This document shows positions 36,553 through 48,161 of a DNA stretch of 64,000 nucleotides, in pieces. Position 1 is the stretch's first letter, and each line of letters opens with the position of its first letter. This stretch comes from Xenorhabdus poinarii G6. GTDB lineage: Bacteria > Pseudomonadota > Gammaproteobacteria > Enterobacterales > Enterobacteriaceae. Below the pieces are notes generated by a model that made no database searches, was not told the origin of the DNA, and saw nothing but the letters and a program-made list of their open reading frames with translations. The stretch covers positions 992,001 to 1,056,000 of the forward strand of contig NZ_FO704551.1 in the NCBI RefSeq assembly GCF_000968175.1, in the 5' to 3' direction. The position numbers and the translations under genes were made by a program.

Positions 36553-37791
36553 ATGGTTATTCCGTCAACATCTTGGCTAGGGTTAAGTTATTTCACCTAC
36601 TATTTTTCTTTTGGCATATTTTTGCCTTTTTGGTCTGTCTGGCTAAAAGGTGAAGGTATTGACACCTCGATGATTGGGATCATGTTAGGTATTGGTATGA
36701 TTGCCCGTTTTGTCGGTAGCCTGGTTATCTCTTCTGCGGTCGAAGATCCTGCCAATCTGATAAAAGCACTGCGTATCCTTGCCTTGTTAGCCATGTTTTT
36801 TGCGGTGGCTTTTGCATTGGGCAGCCATTGGGTCTGGCTTGCCTTTGTCATGGTCAGTTTCAACGTATTTTTTTCACCCCTGATTCCTTTATCAGATGCT
36901 TTGGCAGGCACATGGCAAAAACAATTTACACTGGATTATGGCAAAGTCAGAGTTTGGGGATCGGTTGCATTTATTATTAGTTCTTCTTTAACTGGCATAT
37001 TAATGTCTGCCGATGGTCTGAATCTCTCAATCAGTAGTTTAAATCTGGGCTGGCATGTCTCGTTTGATAGTTTAAATCGTTGGATTAGCAGCAAATTATT
37101 CGGGACACACCAGATCATTCTCGCGTTCTTGATATGCAGCGTCACGGTGATGCTATTGGGAATGATGCTGAAACCTTCAATTATGCCGGTAGGGAAAATG
37201 AAGGTGGCAAATACGAATACGATTTCTTTTAAAAAACTGCTAGCTGAAAAAGCAGTATGGAAGTTTTTAATCTGTGTGACGTTATTACAGGCAGCTCATG
37301 CAGGTTACTACAGTTTTAGTTCTATTTATTGGGCGCAGGCCGGTTACTCTTCATCAACGATTGGTTATCTTTGGTCGTTAGGGGTTGTGGCGGAAGTGGT
37401 TATCTTTACTTTCAGCAAACCGTTGTTCCGTCGTTGGTCTGCCCGTAATTTGCTGTTGTTATCCGGTGTTTGTGGTGTTATCCGTTGGGGATTAATGGGA
37501 ACATCAACTGAACTTTCGGTTTTGATCATGATTCAAATCCTGCATTGTGGCACGTTTACTGTCTGCCATTTGGCTGCGATGCGTTTTATTGGGGCCAGAA
37601 AAGAAAACGAGATCATCCGGTTGCAGTCTGTTTACTCTGCGTTATCGATGGGAGGCGGTATTGCTGTTATGAGTATGATAGCAGGTTGCCTGTATGAGCA
37701 TATAGGCAGAGGCATATTTTGGATGATGGCGCTGATTGTGCTGCCTGCTCTGTTTTTGCGACCAAAAGTTGAAGCCCATGCGTCAAGCTAA
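36553..37791 (+). CDS. hcaT: MFS transporter, HcaT family (putative 3-phenylpropionate permease)
   Basis: I start at ATG 36553 with GGAAGGG at 36541-36547. The 412-residue protein has about twelve hydrophobic segments and the family features SYFTYYFSFGIFLPFWSVWLKG, FFSPLIPLSDALAGTW and YSFSSIYWAQAGYS. In E. coli HcaT sits downstream of glyA in the same gene neighbourhood and is proposed to import phenylpropionate. No hca catabolic genes are present here, so the substrate remains open. Confidence 0.85.
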   Translation: MVIPSTSWLGLSYFTYYFSFGIFLPFWSVWLKGEGIDTSMIGIMLGIGMIARFVGSLVISSAVEDPANLIKALRILALLAMFFAVAFALGSHWVWLAFVMVSFNVFFSPLIPLSDALAGTWQKQFTLDYGKVRVWGSVAFIISSSLTGILMSADGLNLSISSLNLGWHVSFDSLNRWISSKLFGTHQIILAFLICSVTVMLLGMMLKPSIMPVGKMKVANTNTISFKKLLAEKAVWKFLICVTLLQAAHAGYYSFSSIYWAQAGYSSSTIGYLWSLGVVAEVVIFTFSKPLFRRWSARNLLLLSGVCGVIRWGLMGTSTELSVLIMIQILHCGTFTVCHLAAMRFIGARKENEIIRLQSVYSALSMGGGIAVMSMIAGCLYEHIGRGIFWMMALIVLPALFLRPKVEAHASS

Positions 37792-37806
37792 AAATCTAAG
37801 GTAAAT

Positions 37807-37841
37807 CACTTTCACGTTAATAAAATATTAACGTGAAAGTG
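37807..37841. terminator. Perfect 16-bp hairpin between convergent operons
   Basis: CACTTTCACGTTAATA pairs with TATTAACGTGAAAGTG around an AAA loop. It lies between hcaT on the plus strand and the siderophore transport operon on the minus strand. There is no T-run on either side, so it may act as an RNA stabiliser or a weak bidirectional terminator. It marks the left border of the siderophore island. Confidence 0.6.
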
Positions 37842-37883
37842 AGGTTTCCGGATTTATTAAAGCACAACAGATACGGCGGATAT

Positions 37884-38939
37884 TTAGCGTTTACGCAGTG
37901 CGCGAAGCCGCATCGTCAGGATGAACAGGGGTACGCCAATGAGGGTGAAGCTCAACCCGATAGGGAGAAAGACGCCTGCCGGTGCTGCTTTCGTCACGAT
38001 ATCCGCTGCAACGACGAGATTGCTGCCCACCAGAGCGGAAAGAAACAGTCGGGCGCGGCCTGTGGCCGATGAAACAAAGCTTGCCAAATGCGGCGCCAAT
38101 ATCCCTATAAAGCTCAATGGTCCTACTGCGGCGACAGACGCTGTGCTTAACAAGACAGCAAATACCATCAGCATCGGACGGGAATATTTGACAGGCTCCC
38201 CAAGGGACAAAGCCAGTTCATTTCCAAGCTCATAGCGGTTTAACGCGGGGCCAATGAGCAGAATACCGATAATACTCAATAAGAATAATGGGATGAATGA
38301 TGCGATAACTGACCAGCTGGCCTGAAACAACGACCCTTCCATCCATCCGGCAAGATTCAGGGATAACTCTGTCGGAAGATAGAGGAGAAGAAAAGAGCTG
38401 ACTGAACCGAGAACGGACGAGGTAGCAATCCCCATCAGTAAAATTGCCAAGCCACTAGCGCGATTATTGCCGACGAGTAAAGTCAAAAACAACGCAACAG
38501 TCAGTCCACCAGCCAGTGCCGCAAGGACGATCAGCATCTTAGGGGCGGCGGGAACGAACGCCAGCAAGATAATGATCATCGTCATAGAACCCTGACTTAT
38601 GCCAAAAAGACCGGGATCGGCCAACGGATTACGAGCAATCGGCTGCAGAATAGCACCGGCAAGGGCTGCGCACCAACCAACCATCAGTCCCAATAAAATA
38701 TGAGGTATTCGTACAACCCAGAGTGCATAAGACTGATGGTGTTCAAGAGAATGACCGAAAAGCATATGCAAGAATTCATATACGCCAACGTCCGTAACGC
38801 CAACGTTTAAAGAAATAACGATGAGTATGATCGTAATGGTAAATAGACATAACCCGACTTTTATATCGAGGGTGCGCATCTGTAATCCATTAGCGAAGCG
38901 TAATACTCTTTTTCCGTCTATTGCCTGATCAAACTTCAT
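37884..38939 (-). CDS. Iron-siderophore ABC transporter permease (FecCD type, BauC/BauD-like)
   Basis: The start is ATG 38939, overlapping the stop of the upstream permease (ATGA); the open frame beyond it is a shadow. The 351-residue protein has about ten membrane segments and the FecCD signatures RIPHILLGLMVGWCAALAGAILQ, ARNPLADPGLFGISQG and VGPLSFIGILAPHLA. It forms the inner-membrane channel together with the other permease, receiving ferric siderophore from the binding protein encoded at 48162. Confidence 0.88.
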   Translation of the reverse strand: MKFDQAIDGKRVLRFANGLQMRTLDIKVGLCLFTITIILIVISLNVGVTDVGVYEFLHMLFGHSLEHHQSYALWVVRIPHILLGLMVGWCAALAGAILQPIARNPLADPGLFGISQGSMTMIIILLAFVPAAPKMLIVLAALAGGLTVALFLTLLVGNNRASGLAILLMGIATSSVLGSVSSFLLLYLPTELSLNLAGWMEGSLFQASWSVIASFIPLFLLSIIGILLIGPALNRYELGNELALSLGEPVKYSRPMLMVFAVLLSTASVAAVGPLSFIGILAPHLASFVSSATGRARLFLSALVGSNLVVAADIVTKAAPAGVFLPIGLSFTLIGVPLFILTMRLRALRKR

Positions 38940-39946
38940 AACAATCTCGCCGATGTTGTGGAAAGGTAGCGTTTTCTGATGATCCAGATAAAAAATAATC
39001 CGCCCAGAAAATCCATCAGAACGCCGGTATGTATGACATAAGGCTGGAAGAGTGTTTGTGCACAAAGATTGGCGATCAGGCAGACACTTGCCCCCGTCAG
39101 AGCACAGGCTGGCAGCGATAGCATAAAGTTCTGACCAACCAAAGGTTTGACAATATGGGGCACAATCAGTCCGACGAAACCAATCGGACCACATATGGCA
39201 ACAGCAGAACTGGATGCGACGATGGCGGCAATTAACGCAATGCGCGAAACAAGCGTTGCATTCACGCCAATCGAATGCGCTTTTTCGTAACCGATCAGAA
39301 TGAGCGTCAGTGGACGTGCCAGTAATAAAAGGATGATTAAGGCCAGCAGACCGAACCACCAGAAATGGTGAAGTCTTGTCATATAGACATGATTGATAGC
39401 CCCTGCCAGCCAGCTCAAATATTCGGTTCGCACGGTAGGATGGGCAAGAAGAACCGCATTGCTTACCCCAAGATAAAGCATTGCTATTAATGTGCCAGCC
39501 AGTATCAGCAGCAAGTCGCGGGAAACAGAGTTAACACCTGCCAGGCGAGAGATTAAAAGAGATGACAAAAAGCCAAACAGCCCGCCGAAAAGGGCGGCTA
39601 TGCCTTGTAATGTCAGGTCGAGCGAAAAAACAATGGCACCAGTGATAACAAACATTGTTGCACCGGCATTGATTCCTAATGTCGATGAAGAAGCCAGCGG
39701 GTTGCGGATCAGCCCCTGGAAAACAAGACCACTGCATGCCATCACTGCACCGACATAAACAGAAATCAACGCCCGTGGTAGTCGCTGGTATAAAATAACT
39801 GCTTGTTCATAGTCTTGTGGTTCAGACTGTGTTAAGGCAGCATAAATTTGCGAAAACGAGGCAATATTCATGCCGAAAGACAGACTAAAAAAAAAGATCA
39901 GCAGTAATACAAAAGGGGCAAATATAAAGAACAGACGGGGTTTCAT
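38936..39946 (-). CDS. Iron-siderophore ABC transporter permease (FecCD type, BauD/BauC-like)
   Basis: The 336-residue protein is a second FecCD permease: RLPRALISVYVGAVMACSGLVFQGLIRNPLASSSTLGINAGA, then CGPIGFVGLIVPHIVKPLVG. Its ATG overlaps the end of the ATPase gene and its stop overlaps the next permease, so the three genes are translationally coupled. Confidence 0.88.
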   Translation of the reverse strand: MKPRLFFIFAPFVLLLIFFFSLSFGMNIASFSQIYAALTQSEPQDYEQAVILYQRLPRALISVYVGAVMACSGLVFQGLIRNPLASSSTLGINAGATMFVITGAIVFSLDLTLQGIAALFGGLFGFLSSLLISRLAGVNSVSRDLLLILAGTLIAMLYLGVSNAVLLAHPTVRTEYLSWLAGAINHVYMTRLHHFWWFGLLALIILLLLARPLTLILIGYEKAHSIGVNATLVSRIALIAAIVASSSAVAICGPIGFVGLIVPHIVKPLVGQNFMLSLPACALTGASVCLIANLCAQTLFQPYVIHTGVLMDFLGGLFFIWIIRKRYLSTTSARLL

Positions 39947-40746
39947 CGTGATACTCCGGACCGATTTTCAGGATGGTTTATGCCCGGATAAGGCTGACAG
40001 ATAAGGCTGCCGTTGTAACTGAAGATATCTGCGGGAATATCGAATACGCGCTGGATATTATCTACCGTGATCGTTTGACTGACCGCCCCCGCGGCAACAA
40101 CGTTGCCGGTATTCAGCATCACAACATCATCGGCAAAAGTGGTTGTTAGATTTAAATCATGTAACACCACAACGATGGTTTTTCCGTGCTGGAGGGAGAG
40201 GTCACGGATCAGTTTTAGCACTGTGTATTGATATTTGATGTCTAAGTGGTTCACTGGCTCGTCCATAAGAATAATGTCAGTGTCCTGTGCCAGCACCATC
40301 GCCACCCAAGCCCGCTGGCGTTGCCCTCCTGAAAGGGCGCTGACCTGAGAGCTTGCCTTATCAGCCAGGCCGACGATGTCTAATACTTCACGAAACAGTT
40401 TGCGATCCCGTGCAGATGCGCCGCCGAAAAGAGAATGGCGTCCAGTCGCAGCCAGTTCGATTAACTCTCCCAGTGTCATGTAGTCCGGGCAGTGGCATTC
40501 CTGCGGCAGATAAGCGATTTTTCTGGCCAGCGCTTTGCGGCCTATCCCTGCAATCGGCTTACCCTCCAACAGAATTTCCCCGCTTTTCAGTGGGATGAAG
40601 CCCATGATGGACTTCAGCAGTGTCGACTTACCGCAGCCATTAGACCCGACGAGTGCGGTAATGCGCCCTTGAGCAAAGCCTACTGACAAATCATGCAATA
40701 CGGTTTTATGGCCGTAAGTTGCGGTGATATTTTTTGCTGTAAGCAC
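39943..40746 (-). CDS. Iron-siderophore ABC transporter ATPase (BauE/FecE-like)
   Basis: The best start is GTG at 40746, six bases after AAGGAG; an ATG at 40782 has no ribosome site. The 267-residue protein has Walker A GSNGCGKST, signature LSGGQRQR, Walker B DIILMDEP and the switch His in VVVLHDLN. It powers siderophore import through the two permeases. A 218-base gap separates it from the histidine decarboxylase, so it may have its own promoter, although I see no clear one. Confidence 0.88.
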   Translation of the reverse strand: MLTAKNITATYGHKTVLHDLSVGFAQGRITALVGSNGCGKSTLLKSIMGFIPLKSGEILLEGKPIAGIGRKALARKIAYLPQECHCPDYMTLGELIELAATGRHSLFGGASARDRKLFREVLDIVGLADKASSQVSALSGGQRQRAWVAMVLAQDTDIILMDEPVNHLDIKYQYTVLKLIRDLSLQHGKTIVVVLHDLNLTTTFADDVVMLNTGNVVAAGAVSQTITVDNIQRVFDIPADIFSYNGSLICQPYPGINHPENRSGVSR

Positions 40747-40964
40747 CAAAAGCTCCTTATATAAAATAAATTTCAGCGACATGGTTAGGGCTGAGGCAGA
40801 ATACCAAAATCACCCTATCCATGACACAACAAAAAAATGGTGGCTGTAATCGAGAATCCGGCGAGCGTCAGGTGACGGTTTTGTCGATGGATGGACCATT
40901 CGCCGCTTCCTTAATGCGACATCGCCTGAAAATAGTCAGCCTCATTATTATTGTTTTTTACTGC

Positions 40965-42119
40965 TCACATGGCAACGTCCCAGACTTTAACTCTCTGGCG
41001 CGACTCAGCAATAACGTCATTGATTAATCTATCGATTTTACTACTGTCGTGATGATGTGCTGTGGTTATTAAGTGCGCAGTATCCCCCGAGGTTGCCAGG
41101 CAATACTTCTTCCAGACCGCGACCGATGGGCATGGAAAGACTACCGTAATAGAATTGTCATGACGCCACGCGTTTATCCCAGCGGCACGGAAACGCTTGA
41201 CGGCATATTGTGCCATCTCCAGACAGCGTTTGACGCGGTGACGCCAATCGGCAAACGAGTGGCTGCGAATGGCCGCCCACATCATCAGTGGTGTCTGGCC
41301 ATTACGTGAACCTGAGATAGTCTTGTCCTGAGCCGAAATGTAATCAATATCAACGGAAATACGTTCAACGTTTTTCCGTTTTGCAACAACAACGCCGCAA
41401 GGAATGGGTGAACCGATCATTTTGTGCCCGGAGACACAGATTGAATCGATACCATCGGCAAAGGTGAAGGGTTGCGGATTATCGACAAACGGCAAGATCA
41501 TCCCACTTAAAGCGGCGTCGGCATGCAGATAGTAATGCTCGCGGGCGATACCTGCTTGCTGCATCCGCTGTTGAATGATTTTTATGTTATCCACCGCACC
41601 GCGCAATGTTGTGCCAATGTTAGCAAAGATGATTGGATGTGGTTCTTGATGAGCGATGATCTTCTGTAGCAGATCATGATCATCGATCTCACCAGTGGGT
41701 AAGGATTCCACTAAACAAGATTTGATACGCAGTAACTTGACGATTTTTGCCACCGAATAATGCGTATCTTTTGAATAATAAAGTGTTCCGTCCGGGAATA
41801 GCTCTCGCCCGAGATAGCAGCCGAACATATTACCTTCCGTTCCCCCGTTGGTGACATAACCCCAACTGTCTTCAAAAGGGATTTTGAACAGTTCAGCAAA
41901 GTATTGCATGACCTCTTTTTCGAACTCAAAGGAGTTTAACAGATAATTGCACTCCGCCCCCCAGTCACCGCAATTGTTGATAGAGAACTGCATGAATCGC
42001 TGTAAATAAGAGTAATCAAAGTCTGATGATTCAGGATAACCGATATTGAAATACTGGTTTTTAACACAGTGATACCAAAATGCATCGAGCCGATCCTTAT
42101 CAGCAAGGGATAATGTCAT
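40965..42119 (-). CDS. Histidine decarboxylase (PLP type, BasG/AngH-like)
   Basis: ATG 42119 has GGAGATAAAG directly upstream and gives a 384-residue protein, the usual length. Group II decarboxylase features are [57 protein letters not shown] and the PLP lysine in SGHKMIGSP. The sequence strongly resembles Morganella-type and siderophore-cluster histidine decarboxylases. It would supply histamine for siderophore assembly. It overlaps the monooxygenase gene by 20 bases. Confidence 0.88.
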   Translation of the reverse strand: MTLSLADKDRLDAFWYHCVKNQYFNIGYPESSDFDYSYLQRFMQFSINNCGDWGAECNYLLNSFEFEKEVMQYFAELFKIPFEDSWGYVTNGGTEGNMFGCYLGRELFPDGTLYYSKDTHYSVAKIVKLLRIKSCLVESLPTGEIDDHDLLQKIIAHQEPHPIIFANIGTTLRGAVDNIKIIQQRMQQAGIAREHYYLHADAALSGMILPFVDNPQPFTFADGIDSICVSGHKMIGSPIPCGVVVAKRKNVERISVDIDYISAQDKTISGSRNGQTPLMMWAAIRSHSFADWRHRVKRCLEMAQYAVKRFRAAGINAWRHDNSITVVFPCPSVAVWKKYCLATSGDTAHLITTAHHHDSSKIDRLINDVIAESRQRVKVWDVAM

Positions 42120-43452
42120 CTTTATCTCCGATATTGTGATGCTCTTGCAGACCAAAGCTTTGGAATGATGAATTTTGAGGTAAGCGGTAATGCTCTCGGC
42201 CAAGAAGCTGATTGGCAATAATGCCATTACGATATGCGCCCAGCCCTAGGTCGGGAGAGCCAATACCATGTTGAAAAATCTCAGCGTTCTGAACAAATAC
42301 AAGGCCTTTTCCTTTGTCAAGGCGTTGAGCGCTAAAGTCCGCTTTCACAATTAAATCGCCGTAATCGTCGGTTGCAAGTACCGTTTGCTTGAGTCCTTCT
42401 AACCATTTGGGGTTGGTGTGCTGATAACCTGTAGCAGCAACAATGGCGTCAGTTTCAATGAAGCTGACTTTATCGAGATGCTGATGACGAAATACGATCC
42501 GCAATGCCCCGGCGTCTCCGCTATTTTCCACTTGTTCAACTTCGCAGTTTGAAATAAGCGAAAGACCCGGATCACGACCGCCGATGGAGCGTTCATACAA
42601 CATATCGAAGATATCTGCGATAGTTGAGAGGCTGATACCTTTATAAAGCCCCCCTTGACCCGATGTGATCTTGCGGCGTTTCTCTCTCGTTATATTGTGA
42701 AAATGGTTCATGTAGGCCGGCGTAAAACACTCCTGACCGAGTTTCGATGATTCCATAGGGTGAAAACCGGCAGATCGGGTGATCCACTGGATTGAAGCAC
42801 CGTCTTCTATCATGGCAGGCGTCAACGCACTATAGAGTGCCAGCACGCATTCAGCTGCACTTTGCCCTGAACCAATGACTGTTATGCGTCGACATGCTGA
42901 GAGTTGTGCTCGTTTGTTTATGAAGTCTGCTGAATGAAAGATAGGCGCTTTGGTTTGGATTTTGGCCCACTCAGGCAGAAACGGGGCAGTTCCTATCCCG
43001 ATAGCAAGGTGACGGCTATAGTACTGATGCGTCGATCGCGTATGGGTCTTACTTTCAATAATGAAACGCTCAGAGGCGGGATCATAAGCCACATCGATGA
43101 CATTTTCACCAAACTGGCAGGAGGGAAGCTGTTGTGTCACCCAGTGGCAATAATGGTCATATTCCTGACGTGGGATCTGAAATTTTTCATAGTAATAGAA
43201 TTTGTAAATACGGTCGTGCTTATGAAGATAATTCAGAAAACTCAGCGGATGTGTCGGGTCTGCCATTGTCACCAGATCTGCCAGAAATGGAACCTGCAAC
43301 GTTGTACCCGGTAACAGAAGACCTTCATGCCAGCGAAACTCGGGCTTACGTTCGAGGAAAAGGCTGGTCAGATTAGCGTGTGACGAAAGCAGGGCCGCCA
43401 ATCCCAGATTGAAGGGACCGATACCAATACCGATAAGGTCAATATTATTCAT
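42100..43452 (-). CDS. Histamine/amine N-monooxygenase (BasC/AngU-like)
   Basis: I start at ATG 43452 ([19 protein letters not shown]), which places the FAD-binding GxGxxN motif at the N-terminus as in the lysine/ornithine N-hydroxylase family; a TTG eight codons earlier is possible. Other motifs are [25 protein letters not shown], the NADPH motif [10 protein letters not shown] and the ATGYQHTNP tail motif. Next to a histidine decarboxylase its likely substrate is histamine, giving the N-hydroxyhistamine that supplies the hydroxamate ligand. Confidence 0.85.
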   Translation of the reverse strand: MNNIDLIGIGIGPFNLGLAALLSSHANLTSLFLERKPEFRWHEGLLLPGTTLQVPFLADLVTMADPTHPLSFLNYLHKHDRIYKFYYYEKFQIPRQEYDHYCHWVTQQLPSCQFGENVIDVAYDPASERFIIESKTHTRSTHQYYSRHLAIGIGTAPFLPEWAKIQTKAPIFHSADFINKRAQLSACRRITVIGSGQSAAECVLALYSALTPAMIEDGASIQWITRSAGFHPMESSKLGQECFTPAYMNHFHNITREKRRKITSGQGGLYKGISLSTIADIFDMLYERSIGGRDPGLSLISNCEVEQVENSGDAGALRIVFRHQHLDKVSFIETDAIVAATGYQHTNPKWLEGLKQTVLATDDYGDLIVKADFSAQRLDKGKGLVFVQNAEIFQHGIGSPDLGLGAYRNGIIANQLLGREHYRLPQNSSFQSFGLQEHHNIGDKDDIIPC

Positions 43453-43545
43453 GTTAATAATCCGAATTGTTTTCAAAAGCGCAGAGATACGTTCAGTGAT
43501 GTCAGGCCGTGATTAAAGTGTGTTTCTGCCACGCTAATATCCTTT

Positions 43546-46500
43546 TTAGATTGTTTTTCGAAAAACTGATAAATTTTTTTCATTAAGTTGCTGTGCAACT
43601 TCTGTTGCATTACGACAACGCAGCAATTGTGGTAACGAAATCCCGATCGCAAATTCCTCAGCGATGCGTGCCGAAATGGTTTTCAAATGCTGGGGGCGTA
43701 ATCCCATGTTGATGAAGTCGCTGGAACCATCGAAATGGCTCTCTCGCGATTGGCCGAGCACGTCCAGATAGATTTCCAGCACCTTCTTTTTCATCCCGGT
43801 CTTTTCTCTCTCTAGTTCTTGCTCAGGGACAGCGTTGTGTCGAATAGACGGTGCTTCCTGCACAGATTCCATCAATAGGCTGCGTGCTTTAGGGCGGTCA
43901 GGTTTGCCATTGGGGGAGAGCGGTAATTCGGTGACCTGTAAGAACCGTGTTGGGACATGCGATGGTGGCAGACATTGGCTGGCATATTTGCGTAATTCTG
44001 CGCCTGACAAGGCATTTTCTTTTAGCGAGACATAAAGTACGCCGATGGACGTCTCACCATGTATTTCATCGCCATAATCCACCACGAGAATGTGCTGAAC
44101 TGACGGGTGACGAACCAGTTCATTTTCGATGTCCGGTAACGAAATACGTACTCCGCGCACCTTGACGTAACCGTTGACACGACTATCAAAGACAATGATG
44201 CCATCGCGACGATAGTGTCCATGATCGCCGGTCCGGAATGCGCGGATGTCTTCTCCGTTCGTATCCTTGATGGTGACAAAATTGGTCTGGGTAAGCTTCC
44301 CGTTTTCCAGATAACCCAATGCGACATTGACGCCTGCCGTATGAATAAGGCCAGTCACACCCACCGGGCAGTGGTTACCACTCTCGTTCAACAGAAAATA
44401 GCTGTTAGCCGGTAAGGGTTTGCCATAAGGGATTTGGTTAACATCATCCTTGCCTATTTCGTGCCATATACTCCATATGGTCGTCTCTGTGGGTCCTCCT
44501 AACGAAATCAACCGCACTGAGGGTAGAAGTGTACGCAGGCTGCTAATCACAGCAGGTTTGATGTAATCGCCACCCTGCGCGATCAGCCGCAGGCTTTTCA
44601 ATTCATCTCCTTGACGGCACGCGAGAAGCATTTCCAAGATAGCAGGCACAGAGCACCATAATGTTACTTTGTGCTTGGCAACCAACTGGTTCCAGCACAA
44701 GGCGTCTTTTTCTTCACCGACAGCGGGAAGAACCAGCGTTGCCCCTGCGGTCAGGCAGCCAAAAACATCGAAGACCGACATATCATGATGTAAAGGCGTT
44801 ACAGAAATGAAGACATCCTGATGTGTTACAGACCATTCTTTGAGGGTATTCGTAATGACATTCGATGTTGATTTATTGGATAAAACAACGCACTTTGGTC
44901 TTCCGGTTGTCCCTGATGTGTAAAGGTAATAGGCGGGCGTTTCGCTTGATGAGAGGGCGTCAAGTGGAAGTGGGCATTCCGCCAGGGGTTCGGCAGACAA
45001 GAGGGTTTCAGGCGTTTCTGCCGGATGTTCAATACCTTCTCTTTGTGTCGTGACGACCAGGTTTGGGTGGCAATTTTCAAGGAGATAATGCCGTCGCTCG
45101 GCGGGGGAATCTGCGTCTATCGGCACCCAGATCACCCCGGTTAATGCGCAAGCTAGGGTCACCGCGGTGTGTTCAGGTCCACGGTGCAGGCAAAGGGCGA
45201 CAACACTCCCCTCGGAAAGCCCTTTTTCCCTGAAAGCGCCCATTATTCGACGGACATTACGCCCCAGATCAGCGTAGCTGATCTGTCTGTCGCCACAGAT
45301 AAGTGCCTTTTTGGTGTTTTTGTTGTCGAAGATATTGGCGGCTATCCGGCTGAGAAATTGCCCACAGTGAAAATCAGCTTCGATACCGTTCAATTGATAG
45401 TGGTCTGTATCGATAATATTCTGTACTGAAATTGAGAATACACCTGAAGCTACGATGGCCTGTATCGCCTTGCTTATAGCCCGTAAAATGTCTTGGATGA
45501 AAGCAGGGTCAATCGCAGCAGTCGCATAATCAATGTCAAAAATAAGTTCTTTGTTTGCATTGGTTGAAAAACGGATATCCATCGCGACTTGGGGTGTCTG
45601 AGTCAGTCCACAATGCAACCGCATACCACTGTCCTGACCTGATACCGGCCATGACAGCCCGTTGGTCATCACGACAGGTAAAACAGGGCCAGCACCCTTC
45701 TTTTCAACCAGCATGCGGGTAATGTCTATACCTGAAAATGCAAGATGTTCAATCCCTTCCATCACATCATTTTGTAGAGTACGGGCCCGCTCAGAAAGAT
45801 TACTCTGCTCAGCATCCCAGTTGACCACAATAAAACTTGAACGATTGCACAAAGCATCCGATATCTGCGGTGCTACAGGAATGCCGACAGATAGATTTCG
45901 CTCTTCACTCCAATGGGACAGAACCTCAAGCACCAGTGCCATAATAGTCGAATTCTTAAACAGCATTTGCTGAGTGCCGGCTTTTGACACGGCGGCATAA
46001 TCTTCCCGGGGTACAATCAAACTTTGTCGTGCATAGCGGGACGTGCCTATTTGTGCCAATGGTTTTATCCACGGGAGTCGTGGTGCACCGCTGACGGCTT
46101 CAAGTTTTGCTTTCCAATATGTTTCGTCTATCTTGCGTTTGTCAGAGATATCGTCCTCACTCAAGGAGATATCTGTATCCGCCATAAGTGATACCTTGCC
46201 CTCGAAAAGCGCTATCATCAGGGCGGCTATCGAACGCCCATCAAGGATCAGAGCATCGAAACGTACAAACGCGATCAAATCATCTTCTTCTGGTTGATTC
46301 TTGGGTAAACAAAAGAGTGTTATGTTCCACGGAGAACAGTCCAAATTGAAAAGTGCATGTGCAAATTCTTCACGGTGGTTTTCTACATGATGTAGAGCCG
46401 CTTCCCGTGACATCGCGCTCAGGTCGACTTGCTGTAAATGTAAATTGATATCTGTTTCTGCACTCACATATTGAACGAGTCGCTTGGTATTGATTCGGGT

Positions 46501-48072
46501 GCGCAAACTTTCATGACGCTGAACCATATTTTCTAGGTTATTTCGCAGCTGCGCCAATTCCATACTTCCGCGGTACTCACGAAACTCTTGCATCGCGACG
46601 CCACCAAGCGACAATTCTGCCCGCCGCCCAAGCAGATACGCCAGTTGAAGGGGAGTTAATGGTTTTTCCGTGCTGTTTCTCTTTTCCATGTTGTTATTAA
46701 GATCAATTTTTGCAGTAACATCAGCGGGTTTTATCTTAGCGATTGATGATAAGGCGGCTACATCATTGGGTGAAGAAGGTATGGCTTCATCGAATCGTTG
46801 TGGATGCGTGGCGATTTCACGGACAAAATTGACAAAACTGTCGAACATTGAGGTTATCCATGCTTCTGGCAGTTTATCCAGACGAATATCCCAATTGATG
46901 AGAATGCCACCATCGGCAGCAGCCACTTGGGCATCAAGGGCAACTTGTGGGCCTTGTGAGATAACCCAGTTCATAGCACCAAATGCCTGTTTGACGCGAT
47001 CCGAGAGAAGCTCTTCTCCCGGTATATCCAGTGCGGCGGTGAAGACCACAGGAGTCAATTGCGTTTCACCATAATGCCGGGAAAGATCCCGCATCAGATT
47101 CACACCCGGATATGCTGAGTGAGCGAGCAAATCTGTCAGTTGCTCACCAAGCCGTTGACTAAGGTCAGCAGGGCTTTCAGCGCCATTGATATCAACGCTG
47201 AGGATAAGCACATTAGAGAAATCACCGATAATTCTTTCTACATTATCCACATGGGGAGAACGCCAGAACATGGGCACATTGAGACGAAAGCGCTTATCCC
47301 CGGTATGCCTTCCAAGAATAATGGAAAAAAGCCCCAACATCAGACTCGACATGGTTATCTGGTGTATCCGGGCAAGTCTTTTCAACGCCTGACGCTCATC
47401 TGGCTGAAGCCACGCTGCCAGACGATGGCTGCGAACCTGATCGGGCAGGGTTTTGTGAATAGGCAGCGTGGGAGCTGGTGGAATATGCGGAATACGCGAA
47501 CGCCACCAGATTCTATCCCTTTCACGGGCCGCTTTTAGTGAGGGATCGGTGCGTACTTGGTCGCACCATGCGAAATACGAGGCTATTACTGGCGCTGACT
47601 GGTCTGGATTATCATAAAATATCGCCAGATCCTCCATCAATACCCGGAAACTTGAAGGATCGATAGCGATCATATCCGTATCAACATGCAGGCGAAATTT
47701 TCCGCCATCTAGCAGACTGAGTGAGAACCGGGCTGCCTGGCCAGAAGAAAGATCAAGTTTCTGATGAGCCCACTTCGTGCGTTTAACAAGAAGTAATTTT
47801 TCTACTTCTGGTGCTGATAATCCCCGAAAATCCTCGATCTCCAGCAATGATGACTCACAAAATGGCGCCACAGACTGAAGCCCCTCCGCATCGACACAGA
47901 GTCTGAGCATAGGATGTAGAGAACAAACGCGTCTCAGAGCCTGTTTAAATCGACTCTCTTCAATATCATCGCCGTCGAACTCAGCATAAAGATGCGCGGC
48001 AACGCCTCCCAGAGCGGCCTGAACATGACGCCCGACCCAGTAAGCTGCCTGCATTGACGTTAATTCTCTCAT
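43546..48072 (-). CDS. Siderophore NRPS, Cy-Cy-A-PCP (BasD-like)
   Basis: The 1508-residue synthetase has two tandem heterocyclisation domains: Cy1 at about 1-440 with DMIAID (133-138) and Cy2 at about 470-885 with DALILD (606-611). An adenylation domain at about 900-1400 has [15 protein letters not shown] and NGKPDR. A carrier domain follows at about 1425-1500. The carrier motif reads [11 protein letters not shown], so the phosphopantetheine serine is replaced by Pro1460. The domain order equals acinetobactin BasD; AngR/AngN of anguibactin divide the same functions. It should cyclise DHB-Cys or DHB-Thr to a thiazoline or oxazoline. It belongs to the minus-strand biosynthetic operon. Confidence 0.88.
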   Translation of the reverse strand: MRELTSMQAAYWVGRHVQAALGGVAAHLYAEFDGDDIEESRFKQALRRVCSLHPMLRLCVDAEGLQSVAPFCESSLLEIEDFRGLSAPEVEKLLLVKRTKWAHQKLDLSSGQAARFSLSLLDGGKFRLHVDTDMIAIDPSSFRVLMEDLAIFYDNPDQSAPVIASYFAWCDQVRTDPSLKAARERDRIWWRSRIPHIPPAPTLPIHKTLPDQVRSHRLAAWLQPDERQALKRLARIHQITMSSLMLGLFSIILGRHTGDKRFRLNVPMFWRSPHVDNVERIIGDFSNVLILSVDINGAESPADLSQRLGEQLTDLLAHSAYPGVNLMRDLSRHYGETQLTPVVFTAALDIPGEELLSDRVKQAFGAMNWVISQGPQVALDAQVAAADGGILINWDIRLDKLPEAWITSMFDSFVNFVREIATHPQRFDEAIPSSPNDVAALSSIAKIKPADVTAKIDLNNNMEKRNSTEKPLTPLQLAYLLGRRAELSLGGVAMQEFREYRGSMELAQLRNNLENMVQRHESLRTRINTKRLVQYVSAETDINLHLQQVDLSAMSREAALHHVENHREEFAHALFNLDCSPWNITLFCLPKNQPEEDDLIAFVRFDALILDGRSIAALMIALFEGKVSLMADTDISLSEDDISDKRKIDETYWKAKLEAVSGAPRLPWIKPLAQIGTSRYARQSLIVPREDYAAVSKAGTQQMLFKNSTIMALVLEVLSHWSEERNLSVGIPVAPQISDALCNRSSFIVVNWDAEQSNLSERARTLQNDVMEGIEHLAFSGIDITRMLVEKKGAGPVLPVVMTNGLSWPVSGQDSGMRLHCGLTQTPQVAMDIRFSTNANKELIFDIDYATAAIDPAFIQDILRAISKAIQAIVASGVFSISVQNIIDTDHYQLNGIEADFHCGQFLSRIAANIFDNKNTKKALICGDRQISYADLGRNVRRIMGAFREKGLSEGSVVALCLHRGPEHTAVTLACALTGVIWVPIDADSPAERRHYLLENCHPNLVVTTQREGIEHPAETPETLLSAEPLAECPLPLDALSSSETPAYYLYTSGTTGRPKCVVLSNKSTSNVITNTLKEWSVTHQDVFISVTPLHHDMSVFDVFGCLTAGATLVLPAVGEEKDALCWNQLVAKHKVTLWCSVPAILEMLLACRQGDELKSLRLIAQGGDYIKPAVISSLRTLLPSVRLISLGGPTETTIWSIWHEIGKDDVNQIPYGKPLPANSYFLLNESGNHCPVGVTGLIHTAGVNVALGYLENGKLTQTNFVTIKDTNGEDIRAFRTGDHGHYRRDGIIVFDSRVNGYVKVRGVRISLPDIENELVRHPSVQHILVVDYGDEIHGETSIGVLYVSLKENALSGAELRKYASQCLPPSHVPTRFLQVTELPLSPNGKPDRPKARSLLMESVQEAPSIRHNAVPEQELEREKTGMKKKVLEIYLDVLGQSRESHFDGSSDFINMGLRPQHLKTISARIAEEFAIGISLPQLLRCRNATEVAQQLNEKNLSVFRKTI

Positions 48073-48161
48073 AGTTTATTCACGTAGTTGAAAAATACGG
48101 TTAATAGGTACAAGTATAAAAATAGGTTGAATGTGAACAGCCTCTGGCGAGTAAGATCCTT

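Noticed and set aside
40935..40960. A+T-rich CTCATTATTATTG stretch as a Fur box for the ABC transporter genes.
   Set aside because: The agreement with the Fur consensus is too low compared with the boxes at 52261 and 60341.
40821..41027. 68-codon plus-strand frame between the ATPase and histidine decarboxylase genes.
   Set aside because: It overlaps the 3' end of the decarboxylase and has no recognisable features.
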